From Martinezella miluonensis (GTDB taxonomy: Bacteria; Pseudomonadota; Alphaproteobacteria; Rhizobiales; Rhizobiaceae): a stretch of 64,000 nt of DNA. Both the position numbers and the translations under genes were made by a program. Shown here one piece after another: positions 1-8,100 of the stretch. The notes beneath the pieces are model-generated. The model saw nothing but the letters and a program-made list of their open reading frames with translations. It made no database searches and was not told the origin of the DNA. The DNA is taken from the NCBI RefSeq assembly GCF_900094545.1, contig NZ_FMAH01000004.1:231386-295385 (forward strand). Direction: 5' to 3'. Position 1 is the stretch's first letter. Each line of letters opens with the position of its first letter.

Positions 1-122
1 ACCACGGCGTCGGCGAGTGCGGGATATATACATATGAAGTGGCGGAAACGAAGGTGAGCCAGGTGATGGATTTTGCCCGGGAGCACCAGCATCCGCTGCA
101 ATGTGTTATGGAAAAGAAGTGA
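1..122 (+). CDS. clpS: ClpS adaptor, C-terminal part (gene begins before the window)
   Basis: The reading frame is open from base 3 to a TGA at 120-122 and encodes the last 39 residues of the ClpS adaptor, including the typical [16 protein letters not shown] stretch and the ending LQCVMEKK. ClpS binds N-degron substrates and hands them to the ClpA unfoldase of the ClpAP protease in the cytoplasm. The clpA start lies 10 bases after this stop, so the two are almost certainly co-transcribed. The N-terminal domain is outside the window and cannot be judged. Confidence 0.9.
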   Translation, partial: HGVGECGIYTYEVAETKVSQVMDFAREHQHPLQCVMEKK

Positions 123-132
123 GGATCTGAAC

Positions 133-2670
133 GTGCCAACATTTTCGCCTAGTCTTGAGAAGGCGCTGCATCAGGCACTGACCTACGCGAACGAGCGGCA
201 TCACGAGTATGCCACGCTGGAACATCTGCTTTTGGCGCTGGTAGACGACGCCGATGCCGCAGCTGTCATGGGCGCGTGCAATGTTGATCTCGACGCGCTC
301 CGTAAGACTCTGACTGAATACGTCGATAATGAACTTTCCAACCTGATTACGGGCTATGATGAGGACTCGAAGCCGACATCCGGCTTCCAGCGAGTCATTC
401 AGCGTGCCGTAATCCATGTGCAGTCGTCCGGTCGCGAGGAAGTGACGGGCGCCAATGTTCTCGTCGCGATTTTCGCGGAACGGGAAAGCCATGCCGCATT
501 CTTCCTGCAGGAGCAGGAAATGACCCGCTACGACGCGGTCAACTATATCTCGCACGGTATCGGCAAGCGTCCGGGCTCCACCCAGACCCGCACGCCGCGC
601 GGCGCCGAGGAAAGCGAATCCGAGAGCAAGCCGACCTCCCGCGGCGAGCAGGAGGAAGGTAACGGCAAGAAGCAGCAGGATGCGCTGAAGGCCTATTGCG
701 TCAACCTCAACGAGAAGGCCAAGAACGGCAAGATCGATCCGCTGATCGGCCGCCACTCGGAGGTCAACCGCACCATCCAGGTGCTGTGCCGCCGCTCGAA
801 GAACAATCCGCTCTATGTCGGCGACCCCGGTGTGGGCAAGACGGCGATTGCCGAAGGTCTTGCCAAGCGGATCGTCGAAGGCAAGGTCCCGGAAGCTCTG
901 GCCGATGCCACGATCTTTTCGCTGGATATGGGCACGCTGCTTGCCGGCACCCGCTATCGCGGCGATTTCGAAGAACGCCTGAAGCAGGTCGTCAAGGAGC
1001 TCGAAGAGTATCCGGGCGCCGTGCTGTTCATCGACGAGATCCACACCGTCATTGGCGCCGGTGCCACCTCCGGCGGCGCGATGGATGCATCGAACCTGCT
1101 GAAGCCGGCTCTTTCCTCGGGTGCGATCCGTTGCATCGGTTCGACCACCTATAAGGAATACCGTCAGTTCTTCGAGAAGGACCGGGCACTTGTCCGCCGC
1201 TTCCAGAAGATCGACGTCAACGAGCCGAGCATCGAGGATGCCATCGAAATCATGAAGGGCCTGAAGCCCTATTTCGAAGAGTATCATCACCTGCGCTACT
1301 CGAACGACGCCATCAAGTCGGCTGTCGAGCTGTCGGCTCGCTATATCTCCGACCGCAAGCTGCCGGATAAGGCGATTGACGTCATTGACGAGACGGGTGC
1401 CGCACAAATGCTGCTGCCGCCGTCAAAGCGTCGCAAGCTGATAACCGAGCGCGAGATCGAGGTGACGATCGCCACCATGGCCCGCATCCCGCCGAAGACG
1501 GTTTCCAAGGATGACGAGATGGTTCTCGCCAACCTCGAGCAGGAACTACGTTCGGTCGTCTACGGCCAGGATACGGCGATCGAAGCGCTTTCGACCTCGA
1601 TCAAGCTGGCTCGCGCGGGCTTGCGCGAACCGAACAAGCCGATCGGCTGCTACGTCTTCTCCGGCCCCACTGGCGTCGGCAAGACTGAGGTCGCCAAGCA
1701 GCTTGCTTCGTCGCTCGGCGTCGAACTGCTGCGCTTCGACATGTCGGAATATATGGAGCGTCATACGGTCTCCCGTCTGCTCGGAGCACCTCCCGGCTAT
1801 GTCGGCTTCGACCAGGGCGGCCTCTTGACCGATGGCGTCGACCAGCACCCGCACAGCGTGGTTCTGCTTGACGAAATCGAGAAGGCGCATCCGGATATCT
1901 TCAATATCCTGCTGCAGGTCATGGACCACGGCGCGCTGACCGACCACAACGGCAAGAAGATCGACTTCCGCAACGTCATCCTGATCATGACGACCAATGC
2001 GGGCGCCTCGGAAATGGCCAAGGCCGCCATCGGCTTCGGTTCGTCCAAGCGTACGGGCGAGGATGAAGAGGCGCTCAACCGCCTGTTCACGCCGGAATTC
2101 CGCAACCGTCTGGATGCGGTCATTCCCTTCGCAGCGCTGCCGACGACGGTCATCCACAAGGTCGTGCAGAAGTTCATCATGCAGCTGGAAGCACAGCTTT
2201 CCGAACGGAATGTTACCTTCGACCTGCATGAGGATGCTATCGCCTGGCTGTCCGAGAAGGGCTACGACGACAAGATGGGCGCCCGTCCGCTGGCGCGCGT
2301 CATCCAGGAAAACATCAAGAAGCCGCTGGCGAACGAAATCCTCTTCGGCAAGCTGAAGAAGGGCGGCGTCGTCACCGTCACGGTCGGCGAGAAAGAAGAC
2401 GGCAGTACCGGCATCGTGCTCAACGCGACCGCCGATACCACGCCGATCCGCCCGAAGCCGGAGGCGGAGGTCGGTGAACCGGTCGTCGAGGTGGAAGAGG
2501 ATGACGGCGATACCGCCGTCAAGACCAGAAGCCGCGTCAGCAAGGCCGGTGCCGCCGCCGCCGCGCGCCGTTCCGCCAAGGCTGCGGCGGCAGCCAGTGA
2601 AAATGAAGAGCCGGAAGGCAAGTCGCCGCGTAAGGGCGGCGGCACGGTTCCGAAGGTTCCGCGTAAGTAA
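133..2670 (+). CDS. clpA: ATP-dependent Clp protease ATP-binding subunit ClpA
   Basis: ClpA is the hexameric AAA+ unfoldase that feeds substrates to ClpP. The 845-residue protein opens with the Clp N-domain (PTFSPSLEKALHQAL, then HEYATLEHLLLAL). The first AAA+ module has Walker A GDPGVGKT near residue 230 and Walker B VLFIDEIH near 297. The second has GPTGVGKT near 511 and VVLLDEIEK near 576, followed by the Clp D2-small domain. I chose the GTG at 133 because the conserved N-domain begins exactly there. An in-frame ATG at 73 would add residues unlike ClpA and overlap clpS. The last 80 or so residues form an acidic, then Ala/Lys/Arg-rich tail of low complexity that looks disordered. A strong terminator follows. 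Confidence 0.97.
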   Translation: MPTFSPSLEKALHQALTYANERHHEYATLEHLLLALVDDADAAAVMGACNVDLDALRKTLTEYVDNELSNLITGYDEDSKPTSGFQRVIQRAVIHVQSSGREEVTGANVLVAIFAERESHAAFFLQEQEMTRYDAVNYISHGIGKRPGSTQTRTPRGAEESESESKPTSRGEQEEGNGKKQQDALKAYCVNLNEKAKNGKIDPLIGRHSEVNRTIQVLCRRSKNNPLYVGDPGVGKTAIAEGLAKRIVEGKVPEALADATIFSLDMGTLLAGTRYRGDFEERLKQVVKELEEYPGAVLFIDEIHTVIGAGATSGGAMDASNLLKPALSSGAIRCIGSTTYKEYRQFFEKDRALVRRFQKIDVNEPSIEDAIEIMKGLKPYFEEYHHLRYSNDAIKSAVELSARYISDRKLPDKAIDVIDETGAAQMLLPPSKRRKLITEREIEVTIATMARIPPKTVSKDDEMVLANLEQELRSVVYGQDTAIEALSTSIKLARAGLREPNKPIGCYVFSGPTGVGKTEVAKQLASSLGVELLRFDMSEYMERHTVSRLLGAPPGYVGFDQGGLLTDGVDQHPHSVVLLDEIEKAHPDIFNILLQVMDHGALTDHNGKKIDFRNVILIMTTNAGASEMAKAAIGFGSSKRTGEDEEALNRLFTPEFRNRLDAVIPFAALPTTVIHKVVQKFIMQLEAQLSERNVTFDLHEDAIAWLSEKGYDDKMGARPLARVIQENIKKPLANEILFGKLKKGGVVTVTVGEKEDGSTGIVLNATADTTPIRPKPEAEVGEPVVEVEEDDGDTAVKTRSRVSKAGAAAAARRSAKAAAAASENEEPEGKSPRKGGGTVPKVPRK

Positions 2671-2691
2671 CTGCTGAAACTAGCTGAAACG

Positions 2692-2727
2692 AAAGGCTGC
2701 ATTGGAAACAATGCAGCCTTTTCATTT
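2692..2727 (+). terminator. Rho-independent terminator after clpA
   Basis: AAAGGCTGCATTG at 2692-2704 pairs perfectly with CAATGCAGCCTTT at 2709-2721 around a GAAA loop, and a T-rich tract follows. It sits 22 bases after the clpA stop and marks the end of the clpS-clpA transcript. The A-rich upstream side means it could also serve the convergent HIT gene. Confidence 0.9.
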
Positions 2728-2775
2728 TGTTAAATGGAATTCTTGATGTGAAATCTCACGAAGCGCGACCGCGCC

Positions 2776-3207
2776 TCATCCGCCCAGTGCTTCGATGATC
2801 TTCTTGGCATTCTCAGCCAATACCGCGCCATCTTCCATCTTGCCCGAATGCGGTTTCAGCGCGACGCCCTCGAGGCGCGGGATAACGTGGAAATGCAGGT
2901 GGAACACGGTCTGACCGGCGGAAGGCTCGTTGAACTGGGCGATATAGACGCCATCGGCATCGAAGGCTTCCTGAACCGCGATGGCGACTTTCTGGACGAC
3001 GGTGATTGCATGCTGCAGGGCAGCCGGATCGGCGTCGAAAATATTGCGCGACGAGGATTTCGGCAGAACCAGCGTATGGCCCGGCGACTGCGGCATCACA
3101 TCCATGAAAGCAACCGTGTGCTCATCCTCGTAGACGCGATAGGAAGGGATCTCGCCCTTCAGGATCTTCGCGAAGATATTGTTGTCGTCATAGGCGGGGC
3201 TGGTCAT
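2776..3207 (-). CDS. HIT family hydrolase (histidine triad nucleotide-binding protein)
   Basis: The 143-residue cytoplasmic protein belongs to the HIT/HINT superfamily, which hydrolyses nucleoside phosphoramidates or dinucleoside polyphosphates. The nucleotide-binding start NIFAKILKGEIPSYRVYED and the PQSPGHTLVLPK segment are typical. The catalytic triad HLHFHVIP lies near residue 100. The start is the ATG at 3207, preceded on the minus strand by AGGAGATCC; longer in-frame readings run into a repeat. It is the last gene of a minus-strand group with the acyltransferase-like gene, from which it is separated by a palindromic repeat. The exact substrate cannot be told from sequence. Confidence 0.92.
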   Translation of the reverse strand: MTSPAYDDNNIFAKILKGEIPSYRVYEDEHTVAFMDVMPQSPGHTLVLPKSSSRNIFDADPAALQHAITVVQKVAIAVQEAFDADGVYIAQFNEPSAGQTVFHLHFHVIPRLEGVALKPHSGKMEDGAVLAENAKKIIEALGG

Positions 3208-3252
3208 CCAGGATCTCCTCGTCTTGCTTTGTGATCGTGTTGAGCGGCTACA

Positions 3253-3354
3253 GCAATTCCAGGAAAAATGTATAGCGGTTTTCCGGTCGGAATTGCGTAA
3301 AAACAAAAAGATAGAGCGTTTTCGCGATTCGAAGAAAAGCGGAAAGGCTCTAGA
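3253..3354 (+). repeat. Dispersed palindromic intergenic repeat, copy 1
   Basis: This roughly 100 bp element holds GCAATTCCAGGAAAA, then GGTTTTCC and GGAATTGCGTAAAAACAA, and closes with TAGAGC...GCTCTA arms. The arms AATTCC/GGAATT and GGAAAA/TTTTCC make it able to fold. The reverse complement of 55587-55694 carries the same blocks in the same order. It fills the gap between the HIT gene and the acyltransferase-like gene, and its final CTA supplies the stop codon of the latter. Repeats of this kind are common between rhizobial genes. Confidence 0.8.
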
Positions 3355-4537
3355 TATCCTGCCGTTCGCCTTTGCGGAAGGGGCTGTGTTCGGTGAGGAT
3401 TTCGCTCATCTCCTCCACCTGTTCCCGCTCATGCTTGAGATAGTCGGCAACGGCGCGCCGCAGGCCCTGATGGCCGATATAATGCGCCGAATGGGTGATG
3501 ACCGGAAGATAGCCGCGGGCCAGCTTGTGCTCGCCCTGCGCTCCAGCCTCCACGCGCTTCAATCCCTTGCTGAGCGCAAAATCGATCGCCTGATGATAGC
3601 AGACCTCGAAATGCAGGAAGGGGTGATCCTCGATGCAGCCCCAGTGCCGGCCATAGAGCGTTTCGCCGCCGATGAAATTGATGGCGCCGGCAATATAGCG
3701 CCCCTCGCGCTTGGCCATGACAAGCAGGACATCCTCGGGCATGCGCTCGCCGATCAGCGAATAGAATTTCCGGGTCAGATAGGGCCGGCCCCATTTGCGG
3801 CTGCCGGTATCCATGTAGAAGGCGAAGAACTGATCCCAGATGTTTTCGGTGAGATCGCTGCCGGTCAGCCAGTCGATGCTGATGCCATGCTCCAGCGCCG
3901 CACGCCGTTCTTTCTTCAATGCCTTGCGCTTGCGGGATGCCAGCGTCTCCAGGAAGGCATCGTGATCGGCATAACCTTTATTGATGAAGTGAAACTGCTG
4001 GTCGGTACGATGTAGATAGCCGTTGCCCTCGAAGATCGAAGCTTCGTCCTCCGGCAGGAAAGTGATGTGCGCGGAGGAAGCACCGAGCTGACGGGTGACT
4101 TCCTTCAGGCTTTCGGCAAGCGCCGGCTGCAGCACGCTCCGGTCCTGTCCCTCGGCGACGAGAAGCCGCGGCCCGGTCGCGGGCGTGAAGGGAATGGAGC
4201 ATTGCAGTTTCGGATAGTAGCGCCCGCCGGCACGCTCGAAGGCATCGGCCCAGCCATGATCGAAGACATATTCGCCCTGGCTATGGCTCTTCAGATAGCC
4301 GATCACCGCGCCGAGCAATTCGCCGTCGTCGGTTTCGAGCAGCAGATGATTGCCGAGCCAGCCCGTCTTGTCCGTCGCGGAGCCGGACTCCTCGAGCGAC
4401 GACAGGAAGGCGTGCGAGACGAAGGGGTTGTATGGCAGCACGCTACCGGTTTTGGACGCCCCGGCCAGCTTGGACCAGCTCTCCGGAGCGATATTCTTGA
4501 AGGATCGTTCGACTCGAATAGATAATTCGTCTGTCAT
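3350..4537 (-). CDS. GNAT-like / peptidogalycan biosynthesis-type acyltransferase (DUF482 family)
   Basis: The 395-residue protein matches the COG3146/DUF482 family, which has a FemAB or GNAT-type acyltransferase fold. Visible landmarks are GAVIGYLKSHSQGEYVFDH, the central RKRKALKKERR basic stretch, AGAINFIGGETLYGRHWG and the VEAGAQGEHKLARGY segment near the C-terminus. The family is widespread in proteobacteria, but no reaction is firmly assigned. I chose the ATG at 4537 because the conserved region starts soon after; an in-frame ATG at 4591 adds 18 unlikely residues. The stop codon lies inside a dispersed repeat, so the last few residues may vary among relatives. Confidence 0.85.
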   Translation of the reverse strand: MTDELSIRVERSFKNIAPESWSKLAGASKTGSVLPYNPFVSHAFLSSLEESGSATDKTGWLGNHLLLETDDGELLGAVIGYLKSHSQGEYVFDHGWADAFERAGGRYYPKLQCSIPFTPATGPRLLVAEGQDRSVLQPALAESLKEVTRQLGASSAHITFLPEDEASIFEGNGYLHRTDQQFHFINKGYADHDAFLETLASRKRKALKKERRAALEHGISIDWLTGSDLTENIWDQFFAFYMDTGSRKWGRPYLTRKFYSLIGERMPEDVLLVMAKREGRYIAGAINFIGGETLYGRHWGCIEDHPFLHFEVCYHQAIDFALSKGLKRVEAGAQGEHKLARGYLPVITHSAHYIGHQGLRRAVADYLKHEREQVEEMSEILTEHSPFRKGERQDI

Positions 4538-4662
4538 CAAACTCTTGGCGCTAAGAAGGAAGGACTGGGCTTTCGCCGCTGCGCTATGCATCCGGCAGGA
4601 TGCGCTACTAGCGCAGCGGAATTTCAGGTTTGCCCGCAGCCTCTCCTTCGATCGATCCCGAT

Positions 4663-5382
4663 TTACGAGGCTGTGCGCGGGTCAAAACCTTCGAAGGTCA
4701 TCTGGTCTGCATTGGCAAATGTTTGCTTGCGGGCCGCTTCGTCGCGCACGGTCCAGGTGATGACCGGAATGCCGCGCTGGCGCTGCGCCGTGATGAAGGG
4801 GTTCGGCAGGTGGCCAAAGAAGTATGATATGAAGTCTAGCCCAAGATGCATGGCTTCGTCATGCTGAAAAAACGTCTCAGGCTTGTTTCCTTCAGCCGTG
4901 AGGCCGACCGGGTAGGGCGATTCCAGGGCCTTGAGGTCCTTGAGCAGCCATTGGTCGAAACTCATCAGCGCGACATTTCCCTTGTAGCCTTCGAGGACTT
5001 CGAGCACGGATTCGGCAAAGCCTTCGTCATCGCCTTCGCGGCCCTTGAGTTCCAGCACGAGCGGCACCTTGCCGTCACAGAGCCGCAAAAGCTGCTTCAA
5101 GGTCGGGATCTTGTCCTTGGTGCCGCCGATCGAGAGCAGCCCGAGCTCGGCCGAGGTGCGCTCGCGTACCTCTCCGGGCAGGTTGCACACGCGCTGAAGA
5201 TCGTCGTCATGGAAGACGACCGGAACGCCGTCCGAGGCGTAATGCAGGTCGCACTCGATGGCAAAACCTGCCTCGATGGCGCGGCTGAAGGCCGAGAGCG
5301 TGTTCTCCCAGACCTGCCCGTTCATGTCATGATAGCCACGATGAGCGACGGGGCGCTCGGTCAGCCAGGCAAGCTTGCTCAT
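4663..5382 (-). CDS. Glycerophosphodiester phosphodiesterase
   Basis: The 239-residue enzyme has the GDPD TIM-barrel signature: catalytic HRGYHD near residue 15, the metal-binding pair in IECDLHYASDG near 43, and FHDDDLQRV near 58. PLVLELKG and TWTVRD later in the chain fit the barrel strands. It hydrolyses glycerophosphodiesters to glycerol-3-phosphate and an alcohol. There is no signal peptide, so it is cytoplasmic like UgpQ. Its ATG shares one base with the TAA of the upstream RidA gene (TAATG), which points to translational coupling. The substrate range is not visible. Confidence 0.92.
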   Translation of the reverse strand: MSKLAWLTERPVAHRGYHDMNGQVWENTLSAFSRAIEAGFAIECDLHYASDGVPVVFHDDDLQRVCNLPGEVRERTSAELGLLSIGGTKDKIPTLKQLLRLCDGKVPLVLELKGREGDDEGFAESVLEVLEGYKGNVALMSFDQWLLKDLKALESPYPVGLTAEGNKPETFFQHDEAMHLGLDFISYFFGHLPNPFITAQRQRGIPVITWTVRDEAARKQTFANADQMTFEGFDPRTAS

Positions 5383-5849
5383 TATGCGATTTCCAGAATG
5401 GCATCGATCTCGACGGCGGCATTCAGCGGCAGCGCGGCCATGCCGACGGCGGCTCGGGCGTGCTTGCCGGCTTCGCCCAGCACATTTGCCAGAAGATTGG
5501 AGGCGCCGTTGATCACAAGATGTTGTTCGACGAAATCCGGCGTCGAAGCGACGAAGCCATTCAGCTTGATCAGCCGCTTGATGCGGCCGAGATCGCCGCC
5601 GAGAGCAGCCTTCGCCTGGGCGAGAATGTTGATGGCGCAGAGTTCAGCTGCGCGCTGGCCGCCGGCAACATCGACGTCCTTGCCGAGATGGCCCGTCACG
5701 CCGATCTTGCCGTTTTCCATCGGCAGCTGGCCGGACAGATAGAGAAGATTGCCGCTGATGACATAGGGAACGTAGTTGGCGGCCGGTGCTGCGGCTTGCG
5801 GCAAAGCGATACCAAGTTCCTTCAGGCGAGCCTCTATGGCAGCGGACAT
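5382..5849 (-). CDS. RidA/YjgF family protein
   Basis: The 155-residue protein belongs to the Rid superfamily of enamine/imine deaminases, in its longer, roughly 150-residue branch. NLLYLSGQLPMENGKIGVTGHLG, then ILAQAKAALGGDLGRIKRLIKLNGF and the closing ALPLNAAVEIDAILEIA fit this branch. The Arg that binds the substrate carboxylate in classical RidA is not obvious here, so deaminase activity is uncertain. I prefer the ATG at 5849 over the one at 5855, because GGGAG lies about six bases before 5849 but directly abuts 5855. It is the first gene of the minus-strand unit with the glycerophosphodiesterase. Confidence 0.9.
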   Translation of the reverse strand: MSAAIEARLKELGIALPQAAAPAANYVPYVISGNLLYLSGQLPMENGKIGVTGHLGKDVDVAGGQRAAELCAINILAQAKAALGGDLGRIKRLIKLNGFVASTPDFVEQHLVINGASNLLANVLGEAGKHARAAVGMAALPLNAAVEIDAILEIA

Positions 5850-5984
5850 TTTCATCTCCCGTTTTGTTGTAAAAACTTCAAAAATCCGGCATCAAGACTC
5901 AATTCCGACAACTGGAACCGGCAGCCTCGTTTCAGCCGAAAGCGTTCTTATAACATCGCGTGCGAGTCCAACAGGAGATAATGA

Positions 5985-6812
5985 ATGTTCCGCTCGAGTA
6001 TTGCTGCCACCGTCGTTTCGGGGCTGGGCATTCTTTCAATGGCGACGCCCGCGGCCCATGCAGCCGGCCCAAGCGGACTGATCGCACATCGCGCCGTCTA
6101 CGATCTCGAGCTGAAGGATGCATCCGATCGCTCCGGCATTGCCGGCATGGTCGGACGCATGGTCTACGAATTCGAAGGCTCCGATTGCGCCGGCTTCACC
6201 ACCAATTTCCGCTTCGTGACGAAGATCGACACTGGCGATTCCACCCGCGTCAGCGACCAGCAGACGACTACCTTCGAGGATCTCGGCAAGCGGATATTTC
6301 GTTTTGAGACCAAGTCCTACACGGACAGCCAGCTCGACAAGGACGTGCGCGGTGCTGCCACCGACGACCAGAAGGGCATAAAGGTCGATCTGAGCCAGCC
6401 GCAGAGCAAGCAGATCGAGCTCATCGAAAGCCGCTTCCCGACCGAGCACATGCTCGACATCATCCACAATGCCAAGCTCGGCAAGAGTTTCTTCGAGGCT
6501 CAAGTCTTCGATGGTTCGGACGATGGTGACAAGTCGCTGATCGCCACCACCGTCGTCGGCAAGCAGCAAACGCCCGCCAAGGATGACCCGGACGCCGACA
6601 AGGCCGGTCCTTTCGCGCAGACGGCTTTCTGGCCGGTGAGCGTCGCCTATTTCAACGAGAAGTCCAGCGGCGACGCCATGCCGGTCTACCGCATGTCATT
6701 CAAGCTTTATGAGAACGGCATAACGCGCGATCTCACCATGGACTACGGCGACTTCGCCCTGACAGGCAAACTCACGAAGCTCGAGGTTCTCGATAGCAAG
6801 GCGTGCCAATAG
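5985..6812 (+). CDS. eipB: EipB-like periplasmic cell-envelope integrity protein (DUF1849)
   Basis: The 275-residue protein starts with a signal peptide ending near AAHA (residue 27), so it is periplasmic. It matches the DUF1849/EipB family, a beta-spiral protein needed for envelope integrity in Brucella. The N-terminal LIAHRAVYDLEL and GRMVYEFEGSDCAGF are typical. One cysteine near residue 68 and one at the penultimate position (KACQ) correspond to the disulfide described in EipB. The start is well placed behind CAGGAGATAATGA. It is divergent from the ridA unit and followed by a gap with a palindrome. Confidence 0.85.
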   Translation: MFRSSIAATVVSGLGILSMATPAAHAAGPSGLIAHRAVYDLELKDASDRSGIAGMVGRMVYEFEGSDCAGFTTNFRFVTKIDTGDSTRVSDQQTTTFEDLGKRIFRFETKSYTDSQLDKDVRGAATDDQKGIKVDLSQPQSKQIELIESRFPTEHMLDIIHNAKLGKSFFEAQVFDGSDDGDKSLIATTVVGKQQTPAKDDPDADKAGPFAQTAFWPVSVAYFNEKSSGDAMPVYRMSFKLYENGITRDLTMDYGDFALTGKLTKLEVLDSKACQ

Positions 6813-6860
6813 CTATCTGCTCTCAAAGCGCGAATTCATTGTCATAAAACTGTGATCCAA

Positions 6861-6880
6861 GTTTCACTATTGTGTGAAAC
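6861..6880. promoter_or_regulatory. Perfect inverted repeat upstream of the telA operon
   Basis: GTTTCAC at 6861-6867 and GTGAAAC at 6874-6880 are perfect inverted arms separated by six bases. The site lies 48 bases after the eipB stop and about 140 bases before the telA start. It could be an operator for the four-gene operon or part of a weak terminator; no T tract follows, which favours a protein-binding site. This is an inference from symmetry alone. Confidence 0.4.
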
Positions 6881-7020
6881 GATCGGCACGCGTGGGTGAG
6901 TCTAGCCATCGCCCGTGCCGATCTGGAATTGTAGTCGGGCGCGCGGGGGAATGATCGTCTTTGGGGCGATTGGAAGTTTTTGCGGTCGGCTCCGTGTTGA
7001 TGGACAGGAAAGCGCGACCT

Positions 7021-8100
7021 ATGAGCAATATCGATATCTCCACCGGTTCCAGCAATACTCTGCCGGTTGTCGCCGCCGATCCGGCGGAAATCGCTCGCAT
7101 CGGTGACAGCATCGATCTGACCGATCGTGCCGGCATTTCCGTCTATGGAGATCGTGCTCAGCAAGCGGTTTCCGATTATTCTGACCGCGTCCTGCGCGAG
7201 GTCCGCAATCGCGATCTCGGTGAGGTCGGCAAGCTGCTGACCGATATCATCGTCAAGTCGAAGAAGCTCGACCCGGCCTCGCTAAAGGATGAGGGCTTCC
7301 TGTCGCGGATGTTTTCCTCGTTCCGGGCGCGGCTGGAGCGTTTCAAGGAACAGTTCGAGGATGTGGCCGGCCAGATCGACCGCATCGGGCTGGAGCTCGA
7401 CCGCCACAAGGATGTTTTGCGCCGCGACATCGCCCTTCTGGACGATCTGCATGAAGAGACCAAGCAGTCCATCGTGCAGCTCGACGCCTATGTGCAGGCT
7501 GGCAAGGATTTTGCCGAGCGTTTTCGCACCACCGAACTTCCGCGGTTGAAGAGCGTCGCCGACGCGGCCTCCGCCCATCCCGGTGGCGGCATGCTGGAGG
7601 CACAGGTCTACCAAGATAGCCTGCAGGCCCTCGATCGGCTGGAGAAGCGGGTTTTCTACCTGCAGCAGGCGCGCCAGCTCGGCATCCAGCAATTGCCGCA
7701 GATCCGTATCGTCCAGTCCGGCGACGAAACCCTGATCGAAAACCTGCAGGCGACCTCCGCGCTGACGGTGCCGGCCTGGAAGCAGAAGATGGTGATCCTG
7801 CTCGGCCTCACCCAGCAGAAATCCGCGCTCGAATTGCAGAAGACGGTCACCGACGCCACCAACGACATGATCCGCGAGGCATCGAAAATGATGAAGGATC
7901 AGGCGATTGCCATAGAACAGCAATCGCAGCGCGGTATCGTAGATATCGACACGCTGGCCGCCGCCAATCGCGATCTCATCGACACCATCAACGGTGTCCT
8001 GAAGGTGCAGGAGGATGGCCGCGCCAAGCGAGCCGAGGCCGAACAGCGGATGCAGAAAATGACCGTTGAGCTCAAAAAGGCAATGATCGAGGTGCGTTGA
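7021..8100 (+). CDS. telA: Toxic anion resistance protein of the TelA family
   Basis: The 359-residue protein is a full TelA/KlaA family member (PF05816), predicted to be cytoplasmic and rich in coiled coil. Family blocks visible are QLPQIRIVQSGDETLIENLQ, VPAWKQKMVILLGLTQQ, TVTDATNDMIREASKMMK, and RGIVDIDTLAAANRDLIDTI near the C-terminus. TelA was named for tellurite resistance, but its biochemical role is unknown. The ATG at 7021 is chosen because similarity starts soon after; an in-frame ATG at 6961 gives an unlike extension. It heads an operon with a VWA lipoprotein, an XpaC-like protein and a second solute-binding protein. Confidence 0.92.
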   Translation: MSNIDISTGSSNTLPVVAADPAEIARIGDSIDLTDRAGISVYGDRAQQAVSDYSDRVLREVRNRDLGEVGKLLTDIIVKSKKLDPASLKDEGFLSRMFSSFRARLERFKEQFEDVAGQIDRIGLELDRHKDVLRRDIALLDDLHEETKQSIVQLDAYVQAGKDFAERFRTTELPRLKSVADAASAHPGGGMLEAQVYQDSLQALDRLEKRVFYLQQARQLGIQQLPQIRIVQSGDETLIENLQATSALTVPAWKQKMVILLGLTQQKSALELQKTVTDATNDMIREASKMMKDQAIAIEQQSQRGIVDIDTLAAANRDLIDTINGVLKVQEDGRAKRAEAEQRMQKMTVELKKAMIEVR

